Origin: Chromatiaceae bacterium
GTDB lineage: Bacteria > Pseudomonadota > Gammaproteobacteria > Chromatiales > Chromatiaceae
Assembly (NCBI GenBank): GCA_016714645.1
Contig: JADKCI010000005.1
Location: 186,001 to 250,000 of the forward strand
Length of the DNA stretch: 64,000 nt
Direction: 5' to 3'
In this document: positions 33,031-40,743 of the stretch, piece after piece
Numbering within the stretch: position 1 is the stretch's first letter
Layout of the letters: every line of letters starts with the position of its first letter
Program-made: the position numbers and the translations under genes
The notes under the pieces: model-generated
Seen by the model: the letters and a program-made list of their open reading frames with translations, nothing else
Told to the model about the DNA's origin: nothing
Database searches by the model: none

Positions 33031-33073
33031 AAGCTAAAGACTTTTGACCCCCTCCGCCCTTGACTCAAGTCAA
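33031..33073 (-). promoter_or_regulatory. FNR/Dnr-type promoter of the nirC operon
   Basis: TTGACTCAAGTCAA (33060-33073) is a TTGAC-N4-GTCAA palindrome. On the minus strand TAGCTT (33031-33036) lies 33 bp away centre to centre. Transcription would start near 33025, about 78 bases before nirC. Confidence 0.7.
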
Positions 33074-33195
33074 GCCAGCGCGGTTCCCGGGGGGTGGCGC
33101 CGGGGCAGAGTGGCCCCGCCCGCGGGTGCCGACCCCATGCCAGATAAGTTTAGCCAGAACTCCCCGTCCGGGAAGCCTCCCGGTGGCTAATCGCT

Positions 33196-33237
33196 TTGAC
33201 CTCCATCAAGGCCGGCGGCGAAAAATTGGCATAACCT
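33196..33237 (+). promoter_or_regulatory. FNR/Dnr-type promoter of norE copy 2
   Basis: TTGACCTCCATCAA (33196-33209) fits TTGAC-N4-ATCAA. TAACCT (33232-33237) is centred 32 bp downstream, giving class II spacing. The start would be near 33244, about 26 bases before the chosen ATG of norE. Confidence 0.72.
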
Positions 33238-33269
33238 ATTGTTTTAGAATTAATCCCGTGGACCCCCCG

Positions 33270-33854
33270 ATGAGCACGGCCGTGAGCACCCCGGCGGCAA
33301 GGCGTTACCCTCCCGGCGACCTGGCGATCTGGATCTTCATCCTGGCCGAGCTATCGGTCTTCGCCATCTTCTTCGTCGCCTATGCCTTTACGCGCATGAA
33401 CAACCCGGAGTTGTTCAACCTCTACCAGGCCACCCTGGACCGGGGTGCCGCCCTGATCAACACCCTGGCCCTCATCACCAGCAGCTATTTCGTGGTGCGG
33501 GCCGTCGCCGCCATCCGGGTCGGCGCGGGGGGGGGTTGCGCGCGCTGGCTGGGGCTGGCCATCCTCATGGGCCTGGTCTTCCTGGGGGTGAAGGGCTTTG
33601 AGTACGCCCATCACTTCGGCCAGGGCATCACCCTCTCCACCAATCGCTTCTACATGTTTTACCTGTCCCTGACCTTCTTCCACTTCATGCACGTCATCCT
33701 GGGGCTGGTCATCCTGCTGGCGGTCGCCCTCAAGGCCCGCAAGGGCGGCTATGATGCCGAGGAACACACCGGCGTCGAGACCGGGGCCTCCTACTGGCAC
33801 ATGGTGGACCTGGTCTGGCTGATCCTCTTCCCCCTGGTTTATGTGATGCACTGA
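33270..33854 (+). CDS. norE: NorE-type heme-copper oxidase subunit III-like protein, copy 2
   Basis: The 194-aa protein has five membrane helices with I-L-A-E-L-S-V-F-A-I-F-F at the start, F-F-H-F-M-H-V-I-L-G in the middle, and A-S-Y-W-H-M-V-D-L-V-W near the end. It is the better match to NorE of the two copies. The open frame starts far upstream, but ATG 33270 lies just after the predicted transcription start; GTG 33258 is an alternative. norF follows after 11 bp. Confidence 0.87.
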   Translation: MSTAVSTPAARRYPPGDLAIWIFILAELSVFAIFFVAYAFTRMNNPELFNLYQATLDRGAALINTLALITSSYFVVRAVAAIRVGAGGGCARWLGLAILMGLVFLGVKGFEYAHHFGQGITLSTNRFYMFYLSLTFFHFMHVILGLVILLAVALKARKGGYDAEEHTGVETGASYWHMVDLVWLILFPLVYVMH

Positions 33855-33865
33855 GGACAGACGCC

Positions 33866-34138
33866 ATGAACAGCTCCTCCGCTGCCCTTCGTCCCTGCAC
33901 CTGGGTCTATCTGATCCTCATCGCCCTCACCTTCACTACCTACGCCGTGGGCGAACTGGGTCTGGGCGGCCTCCCCTTTTCCCTGCTGGTCCTCGGCATC
34001 GCCCTGGTCAAGGGTCATCTGGTGGGCGACTTCTTCATGGGACTCCATGGCCTGAGCGGTCCCTGGCGCTGGGTCATCCTCATCTGGCTCACCCTGATTG
34101 GCGGACTCATCACCCTGGCCTTCACCCGGACCCCGTGA
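33866..34138 (+). CDS. norF: NorF-type small membrane protein, copy 2
   Basis: The 90-aa protein has three membrane helices and the L-V-K-G-H-L-V-G-D-F-F-M-G-L motif of NorF. A GAGGA ribosome site precedes the ATG. It pairs with norE copy 2 as an NO reductase accessory. Confidence 0.82.
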   Translation: MNSSSAALRPCTWVYLILIALTFTTYAVGELGLGGLPFSLLVLGIALVKGHLVGDFFMGLHGLSGPWRWVILIWLTLIGGLITLAFTRTP

Positions 34139-34280
34139 TCGGACTGGCCGCGATTTGATCCAGGTTAAGGAGTCTGCGCACGGGACATTAGACGATCGGA
34201 AAGCCCGCGAGCCGGGAAGACCCCGGAAGCCGCGGCCAAACCCGAAACAGCAACACCTTTTCACCAAGGAGATATTCCTC

Positions 34281-34676
34281 ATGCGCTACCTCCCCCTCCT
34301 GGCCGGCGTCCTGACCCTGGCCACCGGTCTGGCCCAGGCCGCCACCCCCGCGAACGTCTGCGCCAACCTGGGTGCGACCCGCACGGCCCTGGTCACCCTG
34401 CTCGACGAGGCCGATACGACCAAGCAGCATGCCTATGTGGAACAGATCAAGACCACGACCGCCGCCGTGGACGCGGACCTGGCCACCATGGCCGGTGGGC
34501 CCGAAGCCGCCAAGGTAAACGCCTTCAAGCCGACCTGGGACGCCTTCAAGGCGACCCGTGACGGGGAGATCGTCCCCGCCGTCAAGGCCGGTGACATCGC
34601 TAAGGCCAAGGGGCTCGCCACCGGGGTCCAGGCCGGACGGATGAAAGAGATGAAGGCGGCCATGGGCTGCAACTGA
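34281..34676 (+). CDS. Secreted small helical protein with two cysteines
   Basis: The 131-aa protein has a signal peptide cleaved near AQA-A. The mature part is all helical (about four helices) with many Ala, Lys and Thr residues, as in a four-helix bundle. It has one Cys near each end (A-N-V-C and M-G-C-N) that could form a disulfide. There is no CXXCH, so it is not cytochrome c'. AAGGAG lies eight bases before the ATG. Its place between norEF and norQD suggests a role in periplasmic NO or nitrite metabolism, but I do not recognise it. Confidence 0.7.
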   Translation: MRYLPLLAGVLTLATGLAQAATPANVCANLGATRTALVTLLDEADTTKQHAYVEQIKTTTAAVDADLATMAGGPEAAKVNAFKPTWDAFKATRDGEIVPAVKAGDIAKAKGLATGVQAGRMKEMKAAMGCN

Positions 34677-34687
34677 TCCGCGTTCAC

Positions 34688-34741
34688 CGCGGGGGATCTC
34701 ATCCCCGCGCACGGGGCCGGCCCTCCACCCGGTGGGCCGGC
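34688..34741 (+). terminator. Two tandem hairpins after the helical protein gene
   Basis: An imperfect stem (34688-34709, CGCGGGGGAT against ATCCCCGCG) is followed by a perfect eight-base-pair stem GCCGGCCC/GGGCCGGC (34715-34741). There is no T tract. They may limit read-through into norQ or protect the upstream mRNA. Confidence 0.45.
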
Positions 34742-34829
34742 ACCCATCAATCTGGAACCGCCAGCGAGGTTTCCGCCTCGGGCCGACAAGGTATCTTGTT
34801 ACGCAGCGCGTCCAGGACCTGACCCCAAA

Positions 34830-34850
34830 TTGCCGAAGAATGTTCGGCAA
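34830..34850 (+). promoter_or_regulatory. Hairpin touching the norQ ribosome site
   Basis: TTGCCGAA/TTCGGCAA forms an eight-base-pair perfect stem with a five-base loop. Its 3' arm ends at 34850 and meets the AAGGAAG ribosome site of norQ (start 34861). It could modulate norQ translation; this is inferred from position. Confidence 0.4.
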
Positions 34851-34860
34851 GGAAGCCTAG

Positions 34861-35697
34861 ATGTCCGCTGCCACCGTCCTCGGCGCTACTCCCGCCGCCC
34901 CCTCCGCGCCGGCTCCTGGCATCCACTACCAGCCCCAGGGCCGGGAAGTGGCCCTCTTCGAACACGCCTATTACAACCGCCTGCCGATGATGATCAAGGG
35001 CCCCACCGGCTGCGGCAAGACACGCCTGGTGCGCTACATGGCCGAACGCCTGGGCCGGCCCCTCTACACCGTGGCCTGCCATGACGACCTGACCGCGGCG
35101 GATCTGGTGGGGCGCCACCTGATCGGCGACGCCGGGACCTTCTGGTCCGATGGCCCCCTGACCCGGGCGGTACGGGAGGGGGCCATCTGCTACCTGGACG
35201 AGGTGGTGGAGGCGCGCAAGGACACCACCGTGGTTCTGCACCCCCTAACCGACGACCGCCGCATCCTCATCCTGGAACGTACCGGCGAGACCCTGGAGGC
35301 GCCGCCCGGCTTCATGCTGGTGGTCTCCTACAACCCCGGCTACCAGAATCTCCTCAAGGGCATGAAACCCAGCACCCGGCAGCGCTTCGTCGCCCTGAGC
35401 CTGGGCTTCCCCCATCCCGAACTGGAGATCGCCATTCTGATGCGGGAGACGGCCATCGATGCCGCCCTGGCGAAGCGCCTGGTGGTCCTGGCCTGTGCCC
35501 TGCGCACCCTCAAGGATCATGACCTGGACGAAGGCGCCTCTACCCGGCTCCTGGTCTATGCCGCCACCCTGATCCGCAGCGGCATGTCCCTGCTGGACGC
35601 CTGCCATGCCGCCCTGGTGGAACCCCTCACCGACGATGCCGAGACCATCGCCGCCCTGCGAGAGGTCATCCAGGCCAGCCTGGGTGGCCAAGGCTGA
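34861..35697 (+). CDS. norQ: MoxR-type AAA+ ATPase NorQ
   Basis: The 278-aa protein has Walker A G-P-T-G-C-G-K-T (47-54), Walker B I-C-Y-L-D-E-V, sensor S-Y-N-P-G-Y and the C-terminal CbbQ/NirQ/NorQ extension. NorQ works with NorD to insert the non-heme iron into NO reductase. CbbQ of RuBisCO activation is related, but the NorD partner and the neighbours favour NorQ. The stop overlaps the norD start (TGATG). Confidence 0.92.
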   Translation: MSAATVLGATPAAPSAPAPGIHYQPQGREVALFEHAYYNRLPMMIKGPTGCGKTRLVRYMAERLGRPLYTVACHDDLTAADLVGRHLIGDAGTFWSDGPLTRAVREGAICYLDEVVEARKDTTVVLHPLTDDRRILILERTGETLEAPPGFMLVVSYNPGYQNLLKGMKPSTRQRFVALSLGFPHPELEIAILMRETAIDAALAKRLVVLACALRTLKDHDLDEGASTRLLVYAATLIRSGMSLLDACHAALVEPLTDDAETIAALREVIQASLGGQG

Positions 35698-37538
35698 TGG
35701 AAGAGCAGGTCGGCGCCCTCTGGCACCGCCTCGTTACCCGAGCCAGCGCACACCGCTTCCCCGTGGCCGCGGTGCGGCTGGAGGACATGGTTGGATTGAT
35801 CGGCATCTACTTTCGCGCCCTGGGGGGCGATGCCGGCCTGGAGGTCAAGGCCGCCGATGAGCACCGGCACGGCGCCCGCCGCGGCCTGCTGGCCCGCATC
35901 GCCGGGGTCGGCGACAGGATGGCCCTGGCCTGGCGGGACGATCGCGCCCTCCTCCTGCCGCCCCTCATTGACCGCTTTCCAGAGGCCGGGCTCAACCGGG
36001 ACCTCTATCTCTGGCTCGCGGCCCTGGCCACGGGCGAGGCCCGGAAGGACGACGATTGGTTGACCGGTAACCAGCACCTGGCCCGGACGACCCTGGCCCG
36101 CTTCCCCGGCCTCGGCGACCGTTATCGCCGCCTGGTCACCGCCCACCTCGCCGAACGCCCGGACCCGGCCCGCCTGCCGCCACCGGAGGCTGAGGCCGAG
36201 GCGCTCATCCGCCAGGCCCTGACCGCCCCCGGCAGCGTCACGCGCCTGCCCCGGGGCCGCCGTCCCCCCCTGCCCGTCCCCCTCTGGCTGCATCCGGACC
36301 CGCCGCTGCCGATGGGCAGCGCGACGGCGGGCCCGGAGGGCGACGAGCAGGAGCGGGCCCCGGATGACCCCAGCGCCGACCTGGGCCGGCGCCGCCGGCA
36401 GGCCGAACGCGCCGAGATGCCCCACAAGGACGCCGGCTTCATCGGCATCCGCATGGAGAACATCCTCACCTGGGGCGAATATGTCCGGGTGGACCGCGCC
36501 ACCGACGAGGAAGACGACCTGGAGCGCGCCAAGACTGCCGCCGAGGACATGGACCGCATCGCCGTTGCCCGCGACCGCAAGGCCGGCGGGGCCCGCCTGC
36601 GCTTCGATCTGGACCTCCCGGCCGCCAGCGAGGACGACCTGGTCCTCGCCGACGGCGAGCGCCTTCCCGAATGGGACTGGAAGCAGCGATGCCTGCTGCC
36701 GGACCACTGCCGTATCCAGGAGATGCTGGCCGCCGAGGCCCCGCCCTGCCCGCTCCCGGAGCATCTGCGCCGCACCGCCCGTCGCCTGCGCGATCAATTC
36801 CAGGCCCTGGCGCCGGCCCGCACCTGGCGGCGCGGCCTCCCGGATGGTCAGGCCATCGACCTGGACGCCTACCTGCGCTTCGCTACCGATCGCCACGCCG
36901 GTGCCCAGGGCGACCCCAACCGCCTCTATGCCGACATGCGCAGCGGCGCCCGCGACCTGGCCTGCCTGCTGCTGGCGGACCTGTCCCTCTCCACCGATAC
37001 CTGGGTCGACGATCGGGGCCGGGTCATCGACGCCATCCGCGACAGCCTCTTCCTCTTCGGCGAAAGCCTGGCGGCCACCGGCGACCGCTTCGCCATGCTC
37101 GGCTTCAGCTCCCGCCGCCGCGACCCGGTGCGGGTCCACCAGATCAAGACTTTCGCCGAGCCCTATGGCGCCGTGATCCGGGGCCGCATCCAGGCCATCA
37201 AGCCCGGCTATTACACCCGCCTCGGGGCCGGTATCCGTCATGCCGCCCAGCGCCTGGCGCGGGAGGGTGCCAGCCGCCGCCTGCTGTTGATCCTGACCGA
37301 CGGCAAACCGAATGATCTCGACCGCTACGAGGGCCGCTGGGGCATCGAGGACACCCGCCACGCCGTGGGCGAGGCCCGCCGCCAGGGCCTGGAGCCCTTT
37401 TGCGTGACCATCGATCCCGAAGGCAACGACTATCTCCCCCACCTCTTCGGCAGCGGTGGCTATGTGGTCATCCGCCACCCCGCAGAGCTACCCGCCCGCC
37501 TGCCCCTTCTTTACGCCCGGCTGACCGCGGGCGGCTAA
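35697..37538 (+). CDS. norD: NO reductase activation protein NorD (vWA)
   Basis: The 613-aa protein has a helical N-terminal half and a C-terminal von Willebrand A domain with MIDAS D-L-S-L-S-T and I-L-T-D-G-K-P. The length fits NorD and is shorter than CbbO. It forms the NorQD chaperone pair with the upstream ATPase. Usually norCB lies next to norQD; here neither norC nor norB is present on either side. Confidence 0.92.
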   Translation: MEEQVGALWHRLVTRASAHRFPVAAVRLEDMVGLIGIYFRALGGDAGLEVKAADEHRHGARRGLLARIAGVGDRMALAWRDDRALLLPPLIDRFPEAGLNRDLYLWLAALATGEARKDDDWLTGNQHLARTTLARFPGLGDRYRRLVTAHLAERPDPARLPPPEAEAEALIRQALTAPGSVTRLPRGRRPPLPVPLWLHPDPPLPMGSATAGPEGDEQERAPDDPSADLGRRRRQAERAEMPHKDAGFIGIRMENILTWGEYVRVDRATDEEDDLERAKTAAEDMDRIAVARDRKAGGARLRFDLDLPAASEDDLVLADGERLPEWDWKQRCLLPDHCRIQEMLAAEAPPCPLPEHLRRTARRLRDQFQALAPARTWRRGLPDGQAIDLDAYLRFATDRHAGAQGDPNRLYADMRSGARDLACLLLADLSLSTDTWVDDRGRVIDAIRDSLFLFGESLAATGDRFAMLGFSSRRRDPVRVHQIKTFAEPYGAVIRGRIQAIKPGYYTRLGAGIRHAAQRLAREGASRRLLLILTDGKPNDLDRYEGRWGIEDTRHAVGEARRQGLEPFCVTIDPEGNDYLPHLFGSGGYVVIRHPAELPARLPLLYARLTAGG

Positions 37539-37578
37539 GCCGAATCCTCAATCTCCCATCAGCCAACCCGAGTCACTC

Positions 37579-38772
37579 ATGCGCCTCCCTCCCTTAACCC
37601 GCCGCGCCCTCCCCCTGCTTGGCTTTCTCGTCCCCCTCGGGGCCACCTTCCTCTGGCTCGCCCTGACCACGGGCCCCCTGGCCCCGGTGCTGGTGACCCT
37701 GACCACCGTCACGGCGGATACCATCACCCCCACCCTGTTCGGCATCGGGACCCTGGAGGCCCGTTACACCTATCGCATCGGCCCCACCTTCGCGGGCCGC
37801 GTGAGTCGGGTGGAGGTGCAGGTAGGCGAACGGGTCAAGGCGGGCCAGTTGCTGGGGGAGATGGACCCGGTGGACCTGGATGACCGGGTCGCCGCCCAGG
37901 AGGCGGCCCAGCGCCGCGCCGAGGCCGGGATCGAGGCCGCCCGGGCCCAGACCGACGACGCCCGGGCCCGGCGGGAATTCGCCACCGCCCAGGTCAAGCG
38001 TTACGAACAGTTGCTGCTCGCCAAGACCGCCAGCGAGGACTCGGTGGAGGCCAAGCGCCAGGAGTCCCTGGTCGCCAAGGCCGGGCTCCAGGCCGCTCAA
38101 GCCAACCTGGCATCCGCCGAGCAGGAGCTCAATCGGGTGCGCGCCGAGCACGAGGCCCTGGTGACCCAGCGGGCCAACCTGCGCCTGCTGGCCCCGGTGG
38201 ATGCCCTGGTGGTCTCCCGGGACGCGGAACCGGGCAGCACCCTGGTGGCGGGCCAGGCAGTAGTGGAGGTCATCGACGCCGAGCAACTCTGGGTCAATGC
38301 CCGTTTTGACCAGCTTGGGGCCGGGGGCCTGGCCGCCGGCCTGCCAGCCCGGGTCAGCCTCAGGTCCCAGCCCCTGCTGATCCATGCCGGAGAGGTCGGT
38401 CGGGTGGAGCCCAGGGCCGATGCCGTCACCGAGGAACTGCTGGCCAAGATCGTCTTCGCGCCCCTGCCCGACCCCCTCCCCCGCCTGGGCGAACTCGCCG
38501 AGGTGACCGTGCTGCTGGCGCCCTTGCCACCCACGCCCTGGGTGCCCAACGCCGCCCTGCACCGCCGCGACGGCCAGCTCGGCGTCTGGCGGCTGGAGGA
38601 CAATGCGCCCCGCTTCGTCCCCGTGGAGCGAGGGGTGGCCGACCGGGACGGCCGGGTCCAGATCCGGTCCGGCCTGAGCGTTGGCGACGCGGTCGTGGCT
38701 CATAGCCGCTCCCCCCTTGGCCCGCATAGCCGCGTCCAGGTGGTGGCGTCCCTCCCTGGAGTGCCCCAATGA
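37579..38772 (+). CDS. HlyD/DevB-type periplasmic adaptor
   Basis: The 397-aa protein has an N-terminal membrane helix (about 12-32), a split lipoyl/barrel-sandwich domain (I-G-P-T-F-A-G-R-V-S-R-V-E-V and later L-R-L-L-A-P-V-D-A-L-V-V-S), a long alpha-hairpin between the halves, and a beta-barrel domain. It would link the inner-membrane ABC transporter to an outer-membrane channel. The gene order adaptor-permease-ATPase matches DevBCA-type exporters. Its stop overlaps the permease start by ATGA. Confidence 0.87.
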   Translation: MRLPPLTRRALPLLGFLVPLGATFLWLALTTGPLAPVLVTLTTVTADTITPTLFGIGTLEARYTYRIGPTFAGRVSRVEVQVGERVKAGQLLGEMDPVDLDDRVAAQEAAQRRAEAGIEAARAQTDDARARREFATAQVKRYEQLLLAKTASEDSVEAKRQESLVAKAGLQAAQANLASAEQELNRVRAEHEALVTQRANLRLLAPVDALVVSRDAEPGSTLVAGQAVVEVIDAEQLWVNARFDQLGAGGLAAGLPARVSLRSQPLLIHAGEVGRVEPRADAVTEELLAKIVFAPLPDPLPRLGELAEVTVLLAPLPPTPWVPNAALHRRDGQLGVWRLEDNAPRFVPVERGVADRDGRVQIRSGLSVGDAVVAHSRSPLGPHSRVQVVASLPGVPQ

Positions 38773-38868
38773 TCAGTCTCGCCGGACGGGACATCCTCCA
38801 CGCCTGGGGCAAGTTCGTCTTCACCGGCCTGGGCCTGGGACTGCTCATCGGCGTCACCCTCTCCATGG
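38665..38868 (+). repeat. Source of the 204-bp inverted repeat at 26723-26926
   Basis: This stretch spans the adaptor stop and the permease start and is about 96% identical, in inverted orientation and without gaps, to 26723-26926. Both genes are intact here, so this copy is the probable source. Confidence 0.9.
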
Positions 38869-39971
38869 CGGGCATTTACCGGGGCATGGTGGATGACGCC
38901 GAGATCCTGCTGGACAACAGCGGGGCGGACCTCTGGGTAGTACAACGCGATACCCTGGGGCCCTACGCGGAGTCATCCAGCCTGCAGGATGATTTGTATC
39001 GGGGCATCCTCACCCTGCCGGGCGTGGCCCGTGCCGCCAACGTCACCTATCTCACCATGCAGGTAGGTCAAGGCGACCGGGAGCGGCGGGCCATGGTGGT
39101 GGGCGTGGTCCCGGGCGGTCCGGGCGAGCCGGGTCAGCCGCGCTTCCTGGTCGCCGGTCGCCATATCACCCAGGGTCATTACGAGGCGGTGGCCGACCTC
39201 GCCACCGGCTTTCGTCTCGGCGAGCAAATCCGTATCCGCCGCAATCTTTATAGCGTCGTGGGACTGACCCGCCGCGCCGTCTCCTCGGGGGGCGATCCCA
39301 TGGTCTTCATCCCCCTCAAGGACGCCCAGGAGGCCCAGTTCCTCAAGGACAACGACGCCATCGTCCACCAGCGCCAGCGCACCCTGGCCAATCCCGCCCT
39401 CAACCGGCCCGGTCAGCCCGGCGTCCTGGAGGCGGTGCTGGCCTCCCAAACGGTGAATTCCTCGGTAAACGCCATCCTGGTCCGCGTTGCCCCGGGTGCC
39501 GACCCGGACGCGGTGGCCGGCGAGATCCGGCGCTGGAAGCGCCTCACGGTCCATACCCGCGCCGAGATGAACGAGATCCTCCAGGCCAAGCTCATCGCCA
39601 CCTCGGCGCGCCAGATCTTCATGTTCCTGGTCATCCTCTCGGTGGTGAGCGCCGCCATCGTCGCCTTCATCATCTACACCCTCACCCTGGGCAAGATCCG
39701 CGAGATAGCAGTCCTCAAGCTCATCGGCACCCGCAACCGCACCATCGCCGCCATGATTTTGTGGCAGGCACTTGGACTGGGCGCCATCGGCTTCATGGTG
39801 GGCAAGATCGCCGCCAGCCTCTGGGCGCCCATCTTTCCTAAATACGTCCTGCTGCTGCCCGGGGACGCCGCGCGCGGTTTCGGGATCGTCATGATCATTT
39901 GCGTGCTGGCGAGCCTCATCGCCATCCGCGCCGCGCTCCGGGTGGACCCGGCGGAGGCCATCGGTGGCTGA
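38769..39971 (+). CDS. DevC/FtsX-family ABC transporter permease
   Basis: The 400-aa protein has one N-terminal membrane helix, a periplasmic MacB-like domain (about 45-275) and three C-terminal helices with the FtsX pattern (I-R-E-I-A-V-L-K-L-I-G-T-R in the cytoplasmic loop). The C-terminal D-P-A-E-A-I-G-G is typical of the family. It works with the flanking adaptor and ATPase. The substrate is unknown; related systems export glycolipids or peptides. Confidence 0.9.
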   Translation: MISLAGRDILHAWGKFVFTGLGLGLLIGVTLSMAGIYRGMVDDAEILLDNSGADLWVVQRDTLGPYAESSSLQDDLYRGILTLPGVARAANVTYLTMQVGQGDRERRAMVVGVVPGGPGEPGQPRFLVAGRHITQGHYEAVADLATGFRLGEQIRIRRNLYSVVGLTRRAVSSGGDPMVFIPLKDAQEAQFLKDNDAIVHQRQRTLANPALNRPGQPGVLEAVLASQTVNSSVNAILVRVAPGADPDAVAGEIRRWKRLTVHTRAEMNEILQAKLIATSARQIFMFLVILSVVSAAIVAFIIYTLTLGKIREIAVLKLIGTRNRTIAAMILWQALGLGAIGFMVGKIAASLWAPIFPKYVLLLPGDAARGFGIVMIICVLASLIAIRAALRVDPAEAIGG

Positions 39972-40695
39972 TGATGCGTTGATGAATGGCACCCACGGCA
40001 TCCGCATCGAGGGCCTGCGCAAGCGCTTCGGCTCCGGCGATACGGCGGTGGACGCCCTCAAGGGGGTGGACCTGGCGGTGGCGCCCGGCGAGGTGATCGG
40101 GCTGATCGGGCCCTCCGGCTCGGGCAAGAGTACGCTCCTCAAGTGCCTGGGGGCGGTCATCGAGCCCAGCGGCGGGCGCATGACCCTGGGCGCGGATGTC
40201 ATCTACGATGAAGGCTGGCGCCTGACCGACCGCCGCGCCCTGCGCCGGGACAAGATCGGCTTCGTCTTCCAGGCCCCCTATCTGATCCCCTTTCTGGACG
40301 TCACCGACAACGTCGCCCTGCCCCTCATGCTGGCCGGCCAGCCCAACGGCATGGCCCGGGACCAGGCGCGGGAACTGCTGGCGGCCCTGGACGTGAGCCA
40401 CCGCTCCCAGGCCATGCCCGCCCATCTCTCCGGCGGTGAACAACAGCGTGTCGCCATCGCCCGCGCCCTGGCCAATCGCCCCCCGGTTATCCTGGCCGAC
40501 GAACCCACGGCCCCCCTGGACAGCGAGCGGGCCCTCAGCGTGATCCGCATCCTCAACCGTATGGCCCAGCACTACCAGACCGCCATCATCGTGGTCACCC
40601 ACGACGAGAAGATCATCCCCACCTTCCGCCGGATCTATCAAATTCGCGATGGCCGCACCCACGAGGAGGCGGGCGAGGGGCGGGAAATCGGCTAG
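39964..40695 (+). CDS. ABC transporter ATP-binding protein (DevA/LolD-like)
   Basis: The 243-aa protein has Walker A G-P-S-G-S-G-K-S-T, signature L-S-G-G-E-Q-Q-R and Walker B V-I-L-A-D-E-P-T. The D-loop reads A-P-L-D where S-A-L-D is usual. The GTG start at 39964 overlaps the permease by 8 bp; ATG 39982 is an alternative. It energises the exporter formed with the two upstream genes. Confidence 0.92.
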   Translation: MADDALMNGTHGIRIEGLRKRFGSGDTAVDALKGVDLAVAPGEVIGLIGPSGSGKSTLLKCLGAVIEPSGGRMTLGADVIYDEGWRLTDRRALRRDKIGFVFQAPYLIPFLDVTDNVALPLMLAGQPNGMARDQARELLAALDVSHRSQAMPAHLSGGEQQRVAIARALANRPPVILADEPTAPLDSERALSVIRILNRMAQHYQTAIIVVTHDEKIIPTFRRIYQIRDGRTHEEAGEGREIG

Positions 40696-40740
40696 CCAGG
40701 CCGGTGCCGGTGGCATGTAATCCGCACTGCCCGCCTGGCT
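40694..40740. terminator. Inverted repeat between convergent genes
   Basis: AGCCAGGC (40694-40701) and GCCTGGCT (40733-40740) are perfect inverted copies around a 31-base GC-rich centre, between the converging ATPase and galE genes. It could serve both sides, but the loop is long and there is no T tract. Confidence 0.3.
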
Positions 40741-40743
40741 TCC

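Larger units (their letters stand above)
32948..33269. other. Divergent regulatory region between nirC and norE copy 2
   Basis: The 322-bp gap holds no gene. It contains two FNR/Dnr-type palindromes, one oriented for each side, described separately. The sequence between them is Pro/Arg-codon-rich in one frame, but I see no sign that it is coding. Confidence 0.7.

Noticed and set aside
34155..34168. Further FNR box TTGATCCAGGTTAA before the helical protein gene
   Set aside because: The right half-site is poor and no well-spaced -10 is clear; expression from the norE promoter is enough.
34281..34676. Cytochrome c'
   Set aside because: The size and helical layout fit, but there is no CXXCH motif at the C-terminus.
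35556..37478. Long minus-strand frame opposite norD
   Set aside because: Shadow of norD on the other strand; low-complexity Gly/Ala/Gln composition and no domain.
34861..37538. cbbQ-cbbO RuBisCO activase pair
   Set aside because: The second protein is 613 aa, shorter than CbbO, and the neighbours are norEF and nir genes.
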